Assembly: GCA_964023205.1 (NCBI GenBank)
Contig: OZ026842.1
Coordinates: 4,505,067 to 4,569,066, forward strand
Source of the DNA: Lutraria lutraria
Lineage: Eukaryota; Mollusca; Bivalvia; Venerida; Mactridae
Length of the DNA: 64,000 nt
Reading direction: 5' to 3'
In this document: piece after piece, positions 11,510-23,100 of the stretch
Position numbering within the stretch: the first letter of the stretch is position 1
Layout: the number at the start of each line of letters is the position of its first letter
Translations under genes and position numbers: made by a program
The notes under the pieces: model-generated
Databases searched by the model: none
What the model saw: the letters and a program-made list of their open reading frames with translations, nothing else
Told to the model about the DNA's origin: nothing

Positions 11510-12178
11510 TAGGGCTGCAACAAATCCGAATACATGTACATAGTTCCCACATCTACAATATTAACCTCCCTTATTTTGAATTGGTGGCCATCTTGAAAGG
11601 CTAATTTGACAAGCATAATTTTATTCATATGTGATAACTACATTTTCTTAAACCTGATATGCTAATGATTTTTCCCACTTTATTATTTAGTTATAGTTTG
11701 TTAATTGGGTTGTTTAATAACTACTTTTTTTCTATTAAACTTTGACTTTCAAGATGGCTGCCATTTCAAAACAAGGGAGGTAAATATGGTAGATGTGGGA
11801 ACTATGTATTGCTTCAGATTGGATTGAATACCTCGGATCAGAGCCTGCTGCAACATTACTATTTAGAGATACCTGAAGAGGAATAATGGCATTTATCTCT
11901 TTGTTTTTATAGCATTTACTATATAACCAAATCCACTGTACATTGTACAAGCATCTTGACCTTTAATCTTAGTTATTCAGTACGTCTGACACCTGTGCTG
12001 ACGAACGCATAAGTCAAGAGAAAAGCATATTTCAGTCATGAGTTGTCAATCTTGTTAATATTCAAATAGGAACCAAAATTACAAAATTTGGGCTACAAGG
12101 TACGTACAATCATGTACCCACCAATCTGGAAGATAGATTAGAATATTTCGGATATTTCAGGTACCTGTTGCAGCCCTA
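11510..12178. mobile_element. Non-autonomous hAT-type element with a MITE nested in it
   Basis: It starts TAGGGCTGCAAC and ends GTTGCAGCCCTA. The flanks are TTATTAAT (11502-11509) and TTATTCAT (12179-12186), an 8-bp target duplication with one mismatch, the hAT hallmark. No transposase frame. A separate TIR element occupies 11537-11808. Confidence 0.82.
11537..11808. mobile_element. MITE, TIR TACATAGTTCCCACATCTAC, copy 1
   Basis: TIRs of about 30 bp (TACATAGTTCCCACATCTAC; right end GTAGATGTGGGAACTATGTA). A second copy sits at 49756-50052 with the same TIR and similar interior (CTACATTTTCwTAAACCTGATrTGC). Confidence 0.82.
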
Positions 12179-12186
12179 TTATTCAT

Positions 12187-12366
12187 AAGAATTAAAACCA
12201 ATACAAACCTATATAAAATAACATTATGATCTACAAGCTAGTTAAAGATGTACAAACAAAACTAAATGAGTGTAAATTATATGTATAGATACTTAAGTGT
12301 AGGTGTAATATAATACTGAATACAATTGATATATTGATAAGTCCAAACTGATATCTATTCTAAGTA
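12187..12366. other. Intergenic, no gene seen
   Basis: Short AT-rich spacer between two mobile elements. Confidence 0.4.
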
Positions 12367-12541
12367 TAGTCAAACCTGAAAACAAAGTCCATCCTTGGGA
12401 AACACATAATGCAGTCTTTATTGACAGGTGGCCTTTATTTGGAGCTCATTTTGCTCTAAATTATCAATGATGTTTCAAAAAATGACCTTAATTCACATGG
12501 TTGCCTTTTTTTGGAGGTAGTCGCTTACACAGGTTTGCCTA
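12367..12541. mobile_element. pogo/Tigger-like MITE, family CAGTCAAACCTG, copy 1
   Basis: Left AGTCAAACCTGaaAACAAAG, right ACACAGGTTTGcCT. The interior has TTTATTgaCAGGTGGCCTTTATT wording shared with the copies at 13359, 23579, 51546 and 56659. CAGT ends next to TA suggest a pogo-type Tc1/mariner derivative. Confidence 0.75.
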
Positions 12542-12751
12542 AACTTGCAAAGAAAAATAAAATTGTACATAAGTCACAGTGGAGCTAAGGCACTATATTA
12601 TTAAACAAGTTAAGTAGGCAAAAAATAGAGATTTCAATAAAAACATCATTGTAAATGATTAATACAATTCTTTACATGTACTTAGAGTGTTAAACAAAAA
12701 AAAGAGTCATAATCACACAAATTTTTAACAGAAAAGTATTCCTTAAATCAC
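12542..12751. other. Intergenic, no gene seen
   Basis: AT-rich spacer. Confidence 0.4.
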
Positions 12752-12990
12752 AGGTAACTGTATCATGAATAGATTATAAATGAATGAATAAAAAAATAAA
12801 TACTGATTTAAAAAAAAATTCACTATATATTAATATGTTAAATTAATAGTGATTTTTTTTTAAATCAGTATTTATAAATTATAAAAATTTGAAAAAAAAA
12901 AATATATAAAAAAAACATTATTTATAATAGTGTTTTTTTTATATATTTTTTGTTTTCAAATTTTTATAATCTATTCATGATACATTTACC
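12752..12990. repeat. Nested AT-rich palindromes (foldback element)
   Basis: The outer arms GTATCATGAATAGATTATAA (left) and TTATAATCTATTCATGATAC (right) pair over 20 bp. Inside are two further hairpins: AAATACTGATTTAAAAAAAA pairing with its complement near 12850, and ATATATAAAAAAAACATTA pairing with a copy near 12930. Confidence 0.8.
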
Positions 12991-13358
12991 TATGGCTTAA
13001 ATAGTTAGTAGTCGCTATTTACTTGAGTATATTCATCACTCTATTAGCGGTCGATATCTATGGAAATTAAAGTTAAACAAGTTTTATTTTCCAGACTGCA
13101 TATGCAAGAAAATAAGTTTTCAGTGCCGACAGCTGACCTTAAACATTCAAAAGCAAACCCTGGGAATACAAACTCATTGCATACAAAAATGAGCCCTGTA
13201 CTTCTAAGTACCCATAAATGTTTCAAAACAAGGTGCAATCATGCACTTGTTAACTTTATTAATGAGTCAAATTCATTTATTCCATAAAGCACTGTCTGTT
13301 GATTTGATATTGGGGCAAATGTGACCCTTATGTGAGATTGAATTAAGCAATATAAATA
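12991..13358. other. 3' flank region, no gene seen
   Basis: The opposing short frames at 13044-13287 share the same bases on both strands and show no domain or splice logic; treated as chance. Confidence 0.4.
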
Positions 13359-13520
13359 CAGTCAAACCTGTAAACAAAGGCCACACTTGGGAAAGACGAA
13401 ATATGGCTTTTATTGGTGTGTGGCCTTTATTCTGTGGTCATTTTGTACTAAATAATCTATAAGGTTTTTTTTTAAAAAAAGGCCTTTATTCAGAGGGGGC
13501 TGCTAACAAAGGTTTGACTG
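13359..13520. mobile_element. pogo/Tigger-like MITE, family CAGTCAAACCTG, copy 2
   Basis: CAGTCAAACCTGTAAACAAA at the left, AAAGGTTTGACTG at the right; TA precedes the left end. Three TTTATT words on + (AATAAA on minus) lie inside, downstream of the three-module gene. Confidence 0.85.
13485..13490 (-). promoter_or_regulatory. Candidate polyadenylation signal inside MITE
   Basis: First AATAAA on the minus strand after the stop codon at 13955 (about 465 bases downstream); none was found by eye in 13521-13954. A variant hexamer closer to the stop could be used instead. Confidence 0.4.
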
Positions 13521-13954
13521 TTTTTAGGACTTCCTGAAATAGTATATTCTAGAGAGTAAACAATATGATACATTATATAACCTAATATGCAATAAATGCT
13601 ATCAGTATATTTTTGTACTGGATCATGACAAAATTATCTTATCAACTACTAGTATCAAATTCTGAATAACAAATGATACATTTGATGTACAATTCCCATC
13701 CATATTTGATACTCAATATTAGTCATTATGTGAATATCAGTGAATGTGAAACAATGCTTGTTTCTTCACCATAAAAAAATTCAACTAATCTCTTGTTATA
13801 CCAACAACAGAGAAAGTAACCTCTGTCAAATAATTATGCATACTTCATGAACTATTTAAGAAACTAGCAGGAAGTAAGATAAATTTGTAATATTAGGGGA
13901 TAGGTGGACCCGAATTTGAGTATTGATTGAGTCCCTTATGTAAAAGTTTTGATT

Positions 13955-14165
13955 CTAAAGGTTTTTAACAAAAGACGCCAACAGTGACATAAGAAGTATT
14001 CCAAATGATATTTTCAAGACATGGCCCGAATTTATCCTCTCAGCGCAGTCATCCGGAACTCCTGGGAAAATAAAATGTGTGTTGCGAACAAAGAAGTCAG
14101 CTGCTTCCTGTCCACAGACTTCCACCAAGTTGTCTTCAATACACATATGGTTCATCATATACACG
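13955..14165 (-). CDS. Three-module gene, exon 7 (module 3 second half, GPI signal, stop)
   Basis: Acceptor CTTGTTTCAG. Carries Cys 273, 282 and 305, then INSG and a hydrophobic C-terminus (ISFGILLMSLLASFV) with no basic cytoplasmic tail beyond one Lys, as expected of a GPI signal. Confidence 0.85.
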
Positions 14166-17100
14166 CTGAAACAAGCAAACAAACAATATTAACATCAACA
14201 TTTACTACAGCATGATACAGTTCTAAACAAGAACTAGTCACTGGTGTTATTTGCAACATGTAAGTCCCCTACACCCGTTGGGCCTTGACAATGACTGATT
14301 GGAGAAATCCAAACATGTCGGACAGAAAAATTTCACTAACTTGTATGAAGAACAAGATGTGTTTTATAAACACCATGCCCCCTCCGGTTGCCCTTTTTGA
14401 AAATGCACAGGTCCTGTAGAGATTGTCATGATGAACCAAGGTATGAAGTTTGATGATTGCAGGCGGTAGCGTTTTGATTTATTAGGCAAGGTTAAAGTTT
14501 GGTACAGGCAAACAAAGGGCCGTAAACCTGCTAAAAATTATCGAAACACAAAACCCTGACAATATGTGCTGGTGACAATAGTTCTATCAAAGTTTGGTAA
14601 GAATCCCTTGAGAAATACAGAAGTAGTTGCATACAAAAGAGTAATTCTCTATATATTACATATGCACAAAATAAACAAAGGGCCATAATTCCATAACAAG
14701 AGGGCCATGATGGCCCTATAAATGCTCACCAGGAGAAAAGGTCATTTGGAGATTAACATTGTTGAAGTTTTCTATACGAGTCCAAGTAAGATCAAGTGAC
14801 CCATCTGGGCCATTTTTTATCCCATGGCCATTATATGAAGAGATTTAAAAGTGGTCTATTAGACAAAGCTAGATACCAAATATCTTAGCTCTAGGCCTTG
14901 TGGTTTTGGAGCAGAAGATTTTTTAAAATTTTCCTATATAAAATAGAATAAACCCCAGGGCAGGGCTAATTTTGACCCCAGGGCCATTATTTGAACAAAC
15001 TTGGTAGAGGTCCACTAGACAATGCCACATACAAAATATCTAAGCTCTAGGCCTTGCAGTTTCGGAGAAGTTTTTTTAATTTTTCCTATATAAGTCTATA
15101 TAAATCAAGTGACCCCCGGGGCGGGGCCAATTTTGACCCTAGGGCAATAATTTGAACAAACTTGGTAGAGGTCCACTAGACAATGCTACATACCAAATAT
15201 CTTAGCTCTAGGCCTTGTGGTTTCGGAGAAGAAGATTTTTTAAATTTTCCTATATAAAATAGAATAAACCCCAGGGCAGGGCCAATTTTGACCCTAGGGC
15301 AATAATTTGAACAAACTTGGTAGAGGTCCACTAGATAATGCTACATACAAAATATCTAAGCTCTAGGCCTTGTGGTTTCGGAGAAGAAGATTTTTTAAAT
15401 TTTACTATATAAGTCTATATAAATCAAGTGACCCCCGGGGCGGGGCCAATTTTGACCCTAGGGCAATAATTTGAACAAACTTGGTAGAGGTCCACTAGAC
15501 AATGCTACATACCAAATATCTTAGCTCTAGGCCTTGTGGTTTCGGAGAAGAAGATTTTTTAAATTTTCCTATATAAAATAGAATAAACCCCAGGGCAGGG
15601 CGAATTTTGACCCTAGGGCAATAATTTGAACAAACATGGTAGAGGTCCACTAGATAATGCTACATACCAAATATCTAAGCTCTAGGCCTTGTGGTTTCGG
15701 AGAAGAAGATTTTTTAAATTTTACTATATAAGTCTATATAAATCAAGTGACCCCCGGGGCGGGGCCAATTTTGACCCTAGGGCAATAATTTGAACAAACT
15801 TGGTAGAGGTCCACTAGACAATGCTACATACCAAATATCTTATCTCTTGGCCTTGTGGTTTCGGAGAAGAAGATTTTTTAAATTTTCCTATATAAAATAG
15901 AATAAACCCCAGGGCAGGGCGAATTTTGACCCTAGGGCAATAATTTGAACAAACATGGTAGAGGTCCACTAGATAATGCTACATACCAAATATCTAAGCT
16001 CTAGGCTTTGTGGTTTCGGAGAAGAAGATTTTTTAAATTTTACTATATAAGTCTATATAAATCAAGTGACCCCCGGGGCGGGGCCAATTTTGACCCTAGG
16101 GCAATAATTTGAACAAACTTGGTAGAGGTCCACTAGACTATGCTACACACCAAATATCAAAGCTCTAGGCATTGTAGTTTTTGACAAGAAGATTTTTTTA
16201 ATTTCCTATATAAGTCTATGTAAAATCAAGTTACCCCCGGGGCGGAGCCAATTTTGACCCCAGGGGAATAATTTGAACAAACTTTGTAGAGTTCCATTAG
16301 ACAATGCTACATACCAAATATCTAAGCTCTAGGCCCTGTGGTTTCGGACAAGAAGATTTTTTAAGTTTTTTCTATTTGTTGCCATAGCAACCAGAGTTTT
16401 TAATGAAATTTAATTTTTTGAACAACTTTGAAAGGGGACCACCCAAGGATCATTCCAGCAAAGTTTGGTTGCAATCGGCATAGCGGTGTAGGAGGAGATG
16501 TTGTTTTAAGTAAACATGGACGCCACGTAACGACGCACGATGGACGCAGGGTGATCACAAAAGCTCACCCTGAGCACATTCGTGCTCTGGTGAGCTAAAA
16601 ACATATCGAATCACAAATCCCGGAATATATGTGTGGGGGTTTTTGGTAACAACAAGTCTGTGAAAGTTTCATCAAAATCCCATGAAAAAATGTAGGAGTA
16701 GTATCCTAAAAGAAATGTCGGAATTTTTTAAAACACAATGACCCTGTGACCTTGAACTCTGACCTACTGACCTGAAAATGCACAGGTCCTGTAGAGGTTG
16801 TCATGAGGAACCTACATATGAAGTTTGATGGATGTTTTGATTTTATAGGCAATGTTAAAGTTTAGTACAAACAGACAGACAAACAGACAAATAGAGAGGC
16901 CAAAAACAATATGCACTCACATAATGTTTTACATGTATAAATGAAAGTTTCGAGAAACAAGATCACACTTGAACCGCCACAGAGTGACTAAAATGCCCCC
17001 ACATGCCGCCTTGTCACAGATGTATGGCCAGCCGCAACACATACACTTCAGTCCGTGCGATTGCTTTTAGATGTACAAAATCTGTGCGATAATCCGTGTG

Positions 17101-20100
17101 ATTGCTTATTATAATAATGATAGTGATAAGCTAATTTAAAATCCCATGATAGATAACTAAAAGACAAGCTAATTTATGACCATTTTTGAGAATTGATATT
17201 CAAGTGTGACCATGACCAAGTGATTTTAGAATCTCACAATGAATGACATAGTTTAGGCCTGTACAACCTAATTTATGGCCATTTTTTACCTTTGAACTCC
17301 AAGTGTGACCTTGACCCTGGAGATATTGACATAATTCTTTCGCGTGACACACCATCCCATGATGGTGAACAAATGTACAAAGTGATTTTAAAATCTCACT
17401 ATGAATGAAATAGTTATGGCCCGTACAAGCTAATTTATGGCCATTTTTTACCGTTGAACTCTAAGTATGACCTTGACCTTGGAAATATTGACGGAATTCT
17501 TTCACATGACACACACCGTCCTATGATGGTGAAGAAATGCAACAAGTAATTCAAAAATCCTTCAATCCATAGAGAAGATACAGCGTGGACAAACTTTGGG
17601 ACAGACCGACCGACTGACAAATGGTAGTGGGGGTATAATAACCTTGTTCATTGAAAAGAGAACTTTTACAGTATTCAACTTTCAATACATAAAAAATAAT
17701 ATATGGTAAGCAGATGGAACTAGATTTCTTATTTTTAGGTCACCAGAGTTAAAGCTTAAGATTAGTCGCGAAGCCCATGTATATAGATATAACCTAATTG
17801 TTTATGTAGATAGACTCTCAAAGACTTAAATGTTGCTACAGACATTGTGGACATAATTTCACAATGACCAAGTTACAGCGACTGTTCTGCAGTATACGTG
17901 GGTGAATGGGTGTAAATGAAATCTATTTGATTGAATCGTATAAGTAAGAGTGTATAATTATCAAACTTTTGGGTGTTCTCCATTATTAACAACCTTAGTA
18001 TGTTGGAGGTAAATTAAACTTATGAGGACTTACTGTTACATGTAGCATAATTATTTTTTACACTGATTAAATATCTGTCTAGATTACAATGTACTATTTT
18101 ACTTACTCGCAATTTTGTTCTGCAGCGTAGGTATCTTGCGCTTTTTTAGCACACTTGGTGAAGTTGGTTCCAGTGAATACTCCCTGAACACACATTTTCT
18201 GTGCCTGTACAGAGTCTGCAATACAACACAATCGATGTAGAGCAAGGAGTGACTGTCAAAGGTCAGCAAGTTCTGGGTGTAAAACTTTTTAAACTAGGGG
18301 CCAGGGGCGTAGGTTCCAAGGTGCTTTCAAGCCAAAGCCTTCAGATTAGGTTGAGAGAGCATTTTGAGGGCTCAGCGCAACACTGTCGTAACTTGTTCTT
18401 ATTTCAATAAGAGTTACGACACTGTTGCTTGAACGCTCGATTTGGTCCCTGGCAGCTCCAGAAATACTGGTATTTCAAGACTTTTCACAGATATTCCTGG
18501 ATGTTGATTTTAAGGTTAACAATTTTCCAAAGTCTATGTAAATCATTTATAAATGTAACAAGAAATGTGCCACTTAAACAAGCAATTGCAACAGTCCAGG
18601 TACAGTGTAGCTTATAAATTTGATGGTAATGACAAAACAAGAGGGCAATGATGGTCCTATAATCACTCAGAAAAAATCTTAATCTTTGATTTGAAGAGAA
18701 TAACACTAACAAACTGTAGAAATCATTCATGAATAAAAATTAGGGTAGACAATTCAACAACATATTGCTTTTTTTTGGAAAAGGAAGATTTTTTCAATTT
18801 ATCGCTAAATAGTTTGAACAAACTTGGTAAAGGTCCAAAACTTTTTCCTATTGGATGGCATCCATAATTTTTTAATAAATCTTTTTTAACAACTTTGAAT
18901 GGGGACCTACCAAGGATCATTACAGCAAAGTTTGGTTGAAATTGGCAAGGTGATGTAGGAGATATTGCTTAAAGTGAAAAAGGGCAATAACACTGCCAAA
19001 ATATGAAAGAATTGCCAAGCTTGAAGATAGGCACTGAGGCACTTGACAATGATCAACATGTTAAACTTTGATCAAAATCCTAAGAAAAATGTAGGAGCAG
19101 GGTACAGAATAGGGCTTGGGCGAGTACTTGAGTACTTAAGTAATCAAGAATCAGATTGAAAAATCGAGTATGAATAATGATCTTTGCTGAGAATCATGGA
19201 TTGCGATCTTATTTGTTTGTTCTTAAAAATCTCTTTTCTCTGAATATATATTGTCTCATCGGGGTCTGCTAACAGGTCTAACAGGATCTTTAAGGAATTT
19301 GTCACAAGCTTAAAACAGAAAATAATGCTGGTACATAGTAAATCTATCAATTGAAAGGTAGTACTTAAATTTAAGCCATAATCATATAGAACATATTAAT
19401 ATTGGTTTATTTCATCATTTTTAAAAGATAATTACATTTTGTAGTTGCCTCCTGAACTGCAATGTTTAAGTTTAAGGTGGGTAATTACTTCATAACAAAA
19501 GTTTCGTAACTTGATTTGGGATTGTAAGTGCTGAATTGTGGGTCAGATTGGATTGGATCGCCTCTTACCCAACAATCCACAGCATTATATGGTACCGTAA
19601 ATGACGGAATAAAAAGTGCCTGAGAAATTGCACTTTATACATAGCATTCTGTGAAATTTGGTGAAAATTGCATAAGAATTGGCGAAAGCAATTATTATAG
19701 AAAGCAGAAGTGGGATAGGACACATGCACATAGAAAGGTCTGATTTATATTGAAAGTAAAAATATACTAAGCAACAGAATATGGAATTATGAACATTTAA
19801 AGAATACCTTGAGCTAAAAATGAGCACTCCGATTTAATGAAATGATGTGTATCCTTGAAACTGACTATTCCATAAGCATCAGGCATTGACATCTTGATAG
19901 CTTTCTCAAAATCAGCCTCTGCTTTACTGATGACAGATTTTGGACAAGATTGTAACTTGTCCATCATACATTCTATCTGTCCCTTCATTTCGCTGAAGAT
20001 AAAAACAAAACAATTATTTTTACAGGTTTAAAACCATTTTCCAACAATTTTTCCAACAGCTGATTCTAAATACATGTAGTACTAATTTTGCCTTCCACTA

Positions 20101-23100
20101 GGTACTGGCAACTTCTCCACATGTGAAGGAAAACAAACATTTTAGTCTATTTTCATGCATCATACCTGCCGTGACCATGATCACTGGTTTATGAATCCAG
20201 AAATAGCCGTGACCATGATCACTGGTTTATGAATCCAGAAATAGCCATGACCATGATCACTGGTTTATGAATCCAGAAATAGCCATGACCATGATCACTG
20301 GTTTATGAATCCAGAAATAGCTGTGACCATGATCCAGAAATAGCCATGACCATGATCACTGGTTTATCAATCCAGAAATAGCCGTGATCACTGGTTTATG
20401 AATCCAGAAATAGCCGTGACCATGATCACTGGTTTATGAATCCAGAAATAGCCGTGACCATGATCACTGGTTTATGAATCCAGAAATAGCCGTGACCATG
20501 ATCACTGGTTTATGAATCCAGAAATAGCCGTGACCATGATCACTGGTTTATCAATCCAGAAATAGCCGTGACCATGATCACTGGTTTATGAATCCAGAAA
20601 TAGCTGTGACCATGATCACTGGTTTATCAATCCAGAAATAGCCGTGACCATGATCACTGGTTTATGAATCCAGAAATAGCCGTGACCATGATCACTGGTT
20701 TATCAATCCAGAAATAGCCGTGACCATGATCACTGGTTTATCAATCCAGAAATAGCCGTGACCATGATCACTGGTTTATGAATCCAGAAATAGCTGTGAC
20801 CATGATCACTGGTTTATCAATCCAGAAATAGCCGTGACCATGATCACTGGTTTATCAATCCAGAAATAGCCGTGACCATGATCACTGGTTTATGAATTCA
20901 GACATAGCCGTGACCATGATCACTGGTTTATGAATCCAGAAATAGCCGTGACCATGATCACAGGTTTATGAATCCAGAAATAGCCGTGACCATGATCACT
21001 GGTTTATGAATCCAGAAATAGCCGTGACCATGATCACTGGTTTATGAATCCAGAAATAGCCGTGACCATGATCACTGGTTTATCAATCCAGAAATAGCCG
21101 TGACCATGATCACTGGTTTATGAATCCAGAAATAGCTGTGACCATGATCACAGGTTTATGAATCCAGAAATAGCCGTGACCATGATCACTGGTTTATGAA
21201 TCCAGAAATAGCCGTGACCATGATCACTGGTTTATCAATCCAGAAATAGCCGTGACCATGATCACTGGTTTATCAATCCAGAAATAGCCGTGACCATGAT
21301 CACTGGTTTATCAATCCAGAAATAGCCGTGACCATGATCACTGGTTTATCAATCCAGACATAGCCGTGACCATGATCACTGGTTTATGAATCCAGAAATA
21401 GAACAATTCAATCAAAATGCACTGACATACTTATCAACATGTATCACAACCAAATTTATACAAGAGAACCAAACTATCCTTGAATCCAAGGTTCTGGTAC
21501 ATAGTAGGATCTTAAATCACAGTATATTTTGGTCTAAATTTAATTATCACCCCACCGAAAAAACATATTTTATCACACATCATTATATGCCATATATTTC
21601 CCACAATGTACCAGTAACCTATGCATGAAACAGTATGTTACCCGCAGAGTTGTCCAGCTTGCGTTAAAAACAGCACATAGTTGTTAATTGAGTCCATTGA
21701 AGCACCTCGCTTCATAACGCTCGAACCTCCAGGTGACATCACCATACATTCTTGAACTTTACTACATGGTCCTGTGGTAATAATAAATAAATTTAATTCC
21801 TTGAACAAAGACTAACACAATAAGAGGGCCAAGATGACCCTATTTCGCTCACCTGGATGACATTGCAATTACTGATGTTCAAAAACCCAATCAGTAAGTT
21901 TGTGTGACCAACATGTTCCTTGTATGAATAACTCATTTCCTTAAGGAACATGTGAATCTGATTTCATACATAGAGAAAAAATGTTTTTACTTTTTAGGGA
22001 AGTTTTAACACATAGGGAAACCCCACCACAGGGCCATAATTTGAACAATCTTGGTAAAGATCTTGTACAAGATGTTTTGTTTCATAGCAAATATCTAAGC
22101 TATAGCTTTTGTGGTTTCAGAGAAGATTTTTAAAGTTTTTACTATACAAGTGGCTATTTCGAAGCTAAATAATAATTGCATTCAGCGACCGTGTAATTAT
22201 TCAGTTTGACAGTTTAATAAAAATTGCTCTATACCGAATAACACCGGGTTTTCAATTAAAGAATGTTTGGATAAACTGGGTTTAACTGTACTTGCACCTC
22301 ACATCGTTCTGTACACAATATATACCTGTTATCAAAGCACACAATCCTTCAATACCACCATCATTGATAATTGTATTCATATCAAATCCTTCAATCTGGT
22401 CTAAACTAGCCAATGGATTCATTCCACCACCCATTGAGCTGAAAATGTCTGGGCAAGAGGCAAAAATGTCAAATAAACATCCAAACGCTTTTTGGCCTTC
22501 AGTACTGAAATTAGACAACCAAAATTACAATAATGGCGATATCGTCTTGGTAGAACTTGATACTCAATTAGTGTCAAATCAGCCATGCATAACATCATGA
22601 TTATTTGACAGAACGTCAGGCCTAGGTTGCAAAACTTGAGAACAGTATCTGAGCTCAAATCTCCTTCCCATTCTCAAAGTATAATGGTTGAAGAGCTGAT
22701 ATAACATTATGTTTAAATACACATACTGGTGAATCAATAATACATGATTATGTATTTTTATCGTTATTGTCTCATCAGAATTAACTTAGAAATATTCAAT
22801 TACATGATACGAGATTTGAGCTTGAAGACAGAATGAGATCTCAAGTTGTATAACCTTGGACCCAAGTGGAGGCACTTATATTATGAGTGGTAACTTAAAT
22901 TGATTGGAAATAGCTCATTTAGCCAACAGTCCTGTCTCCAGACTCGAACGTGCTCAGTAACACAGTGTTCATATTTTGTGCACTTCATGTACAAACAAAT
23001 TGATTTACACCGGAAACTAGATAAACATTATACATCTGTGTGTGTATCTAGCAATTGCATTGTGAATTATGATAACAGAAAATATGAGACAAGAGAATTT

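Noticed and set aside
20166..21398. CRISPR-like reading of the 38-bp repeats
   Set aside because: Copies abut directly with no unique spacers, and the setting is a eukaryotic intron.
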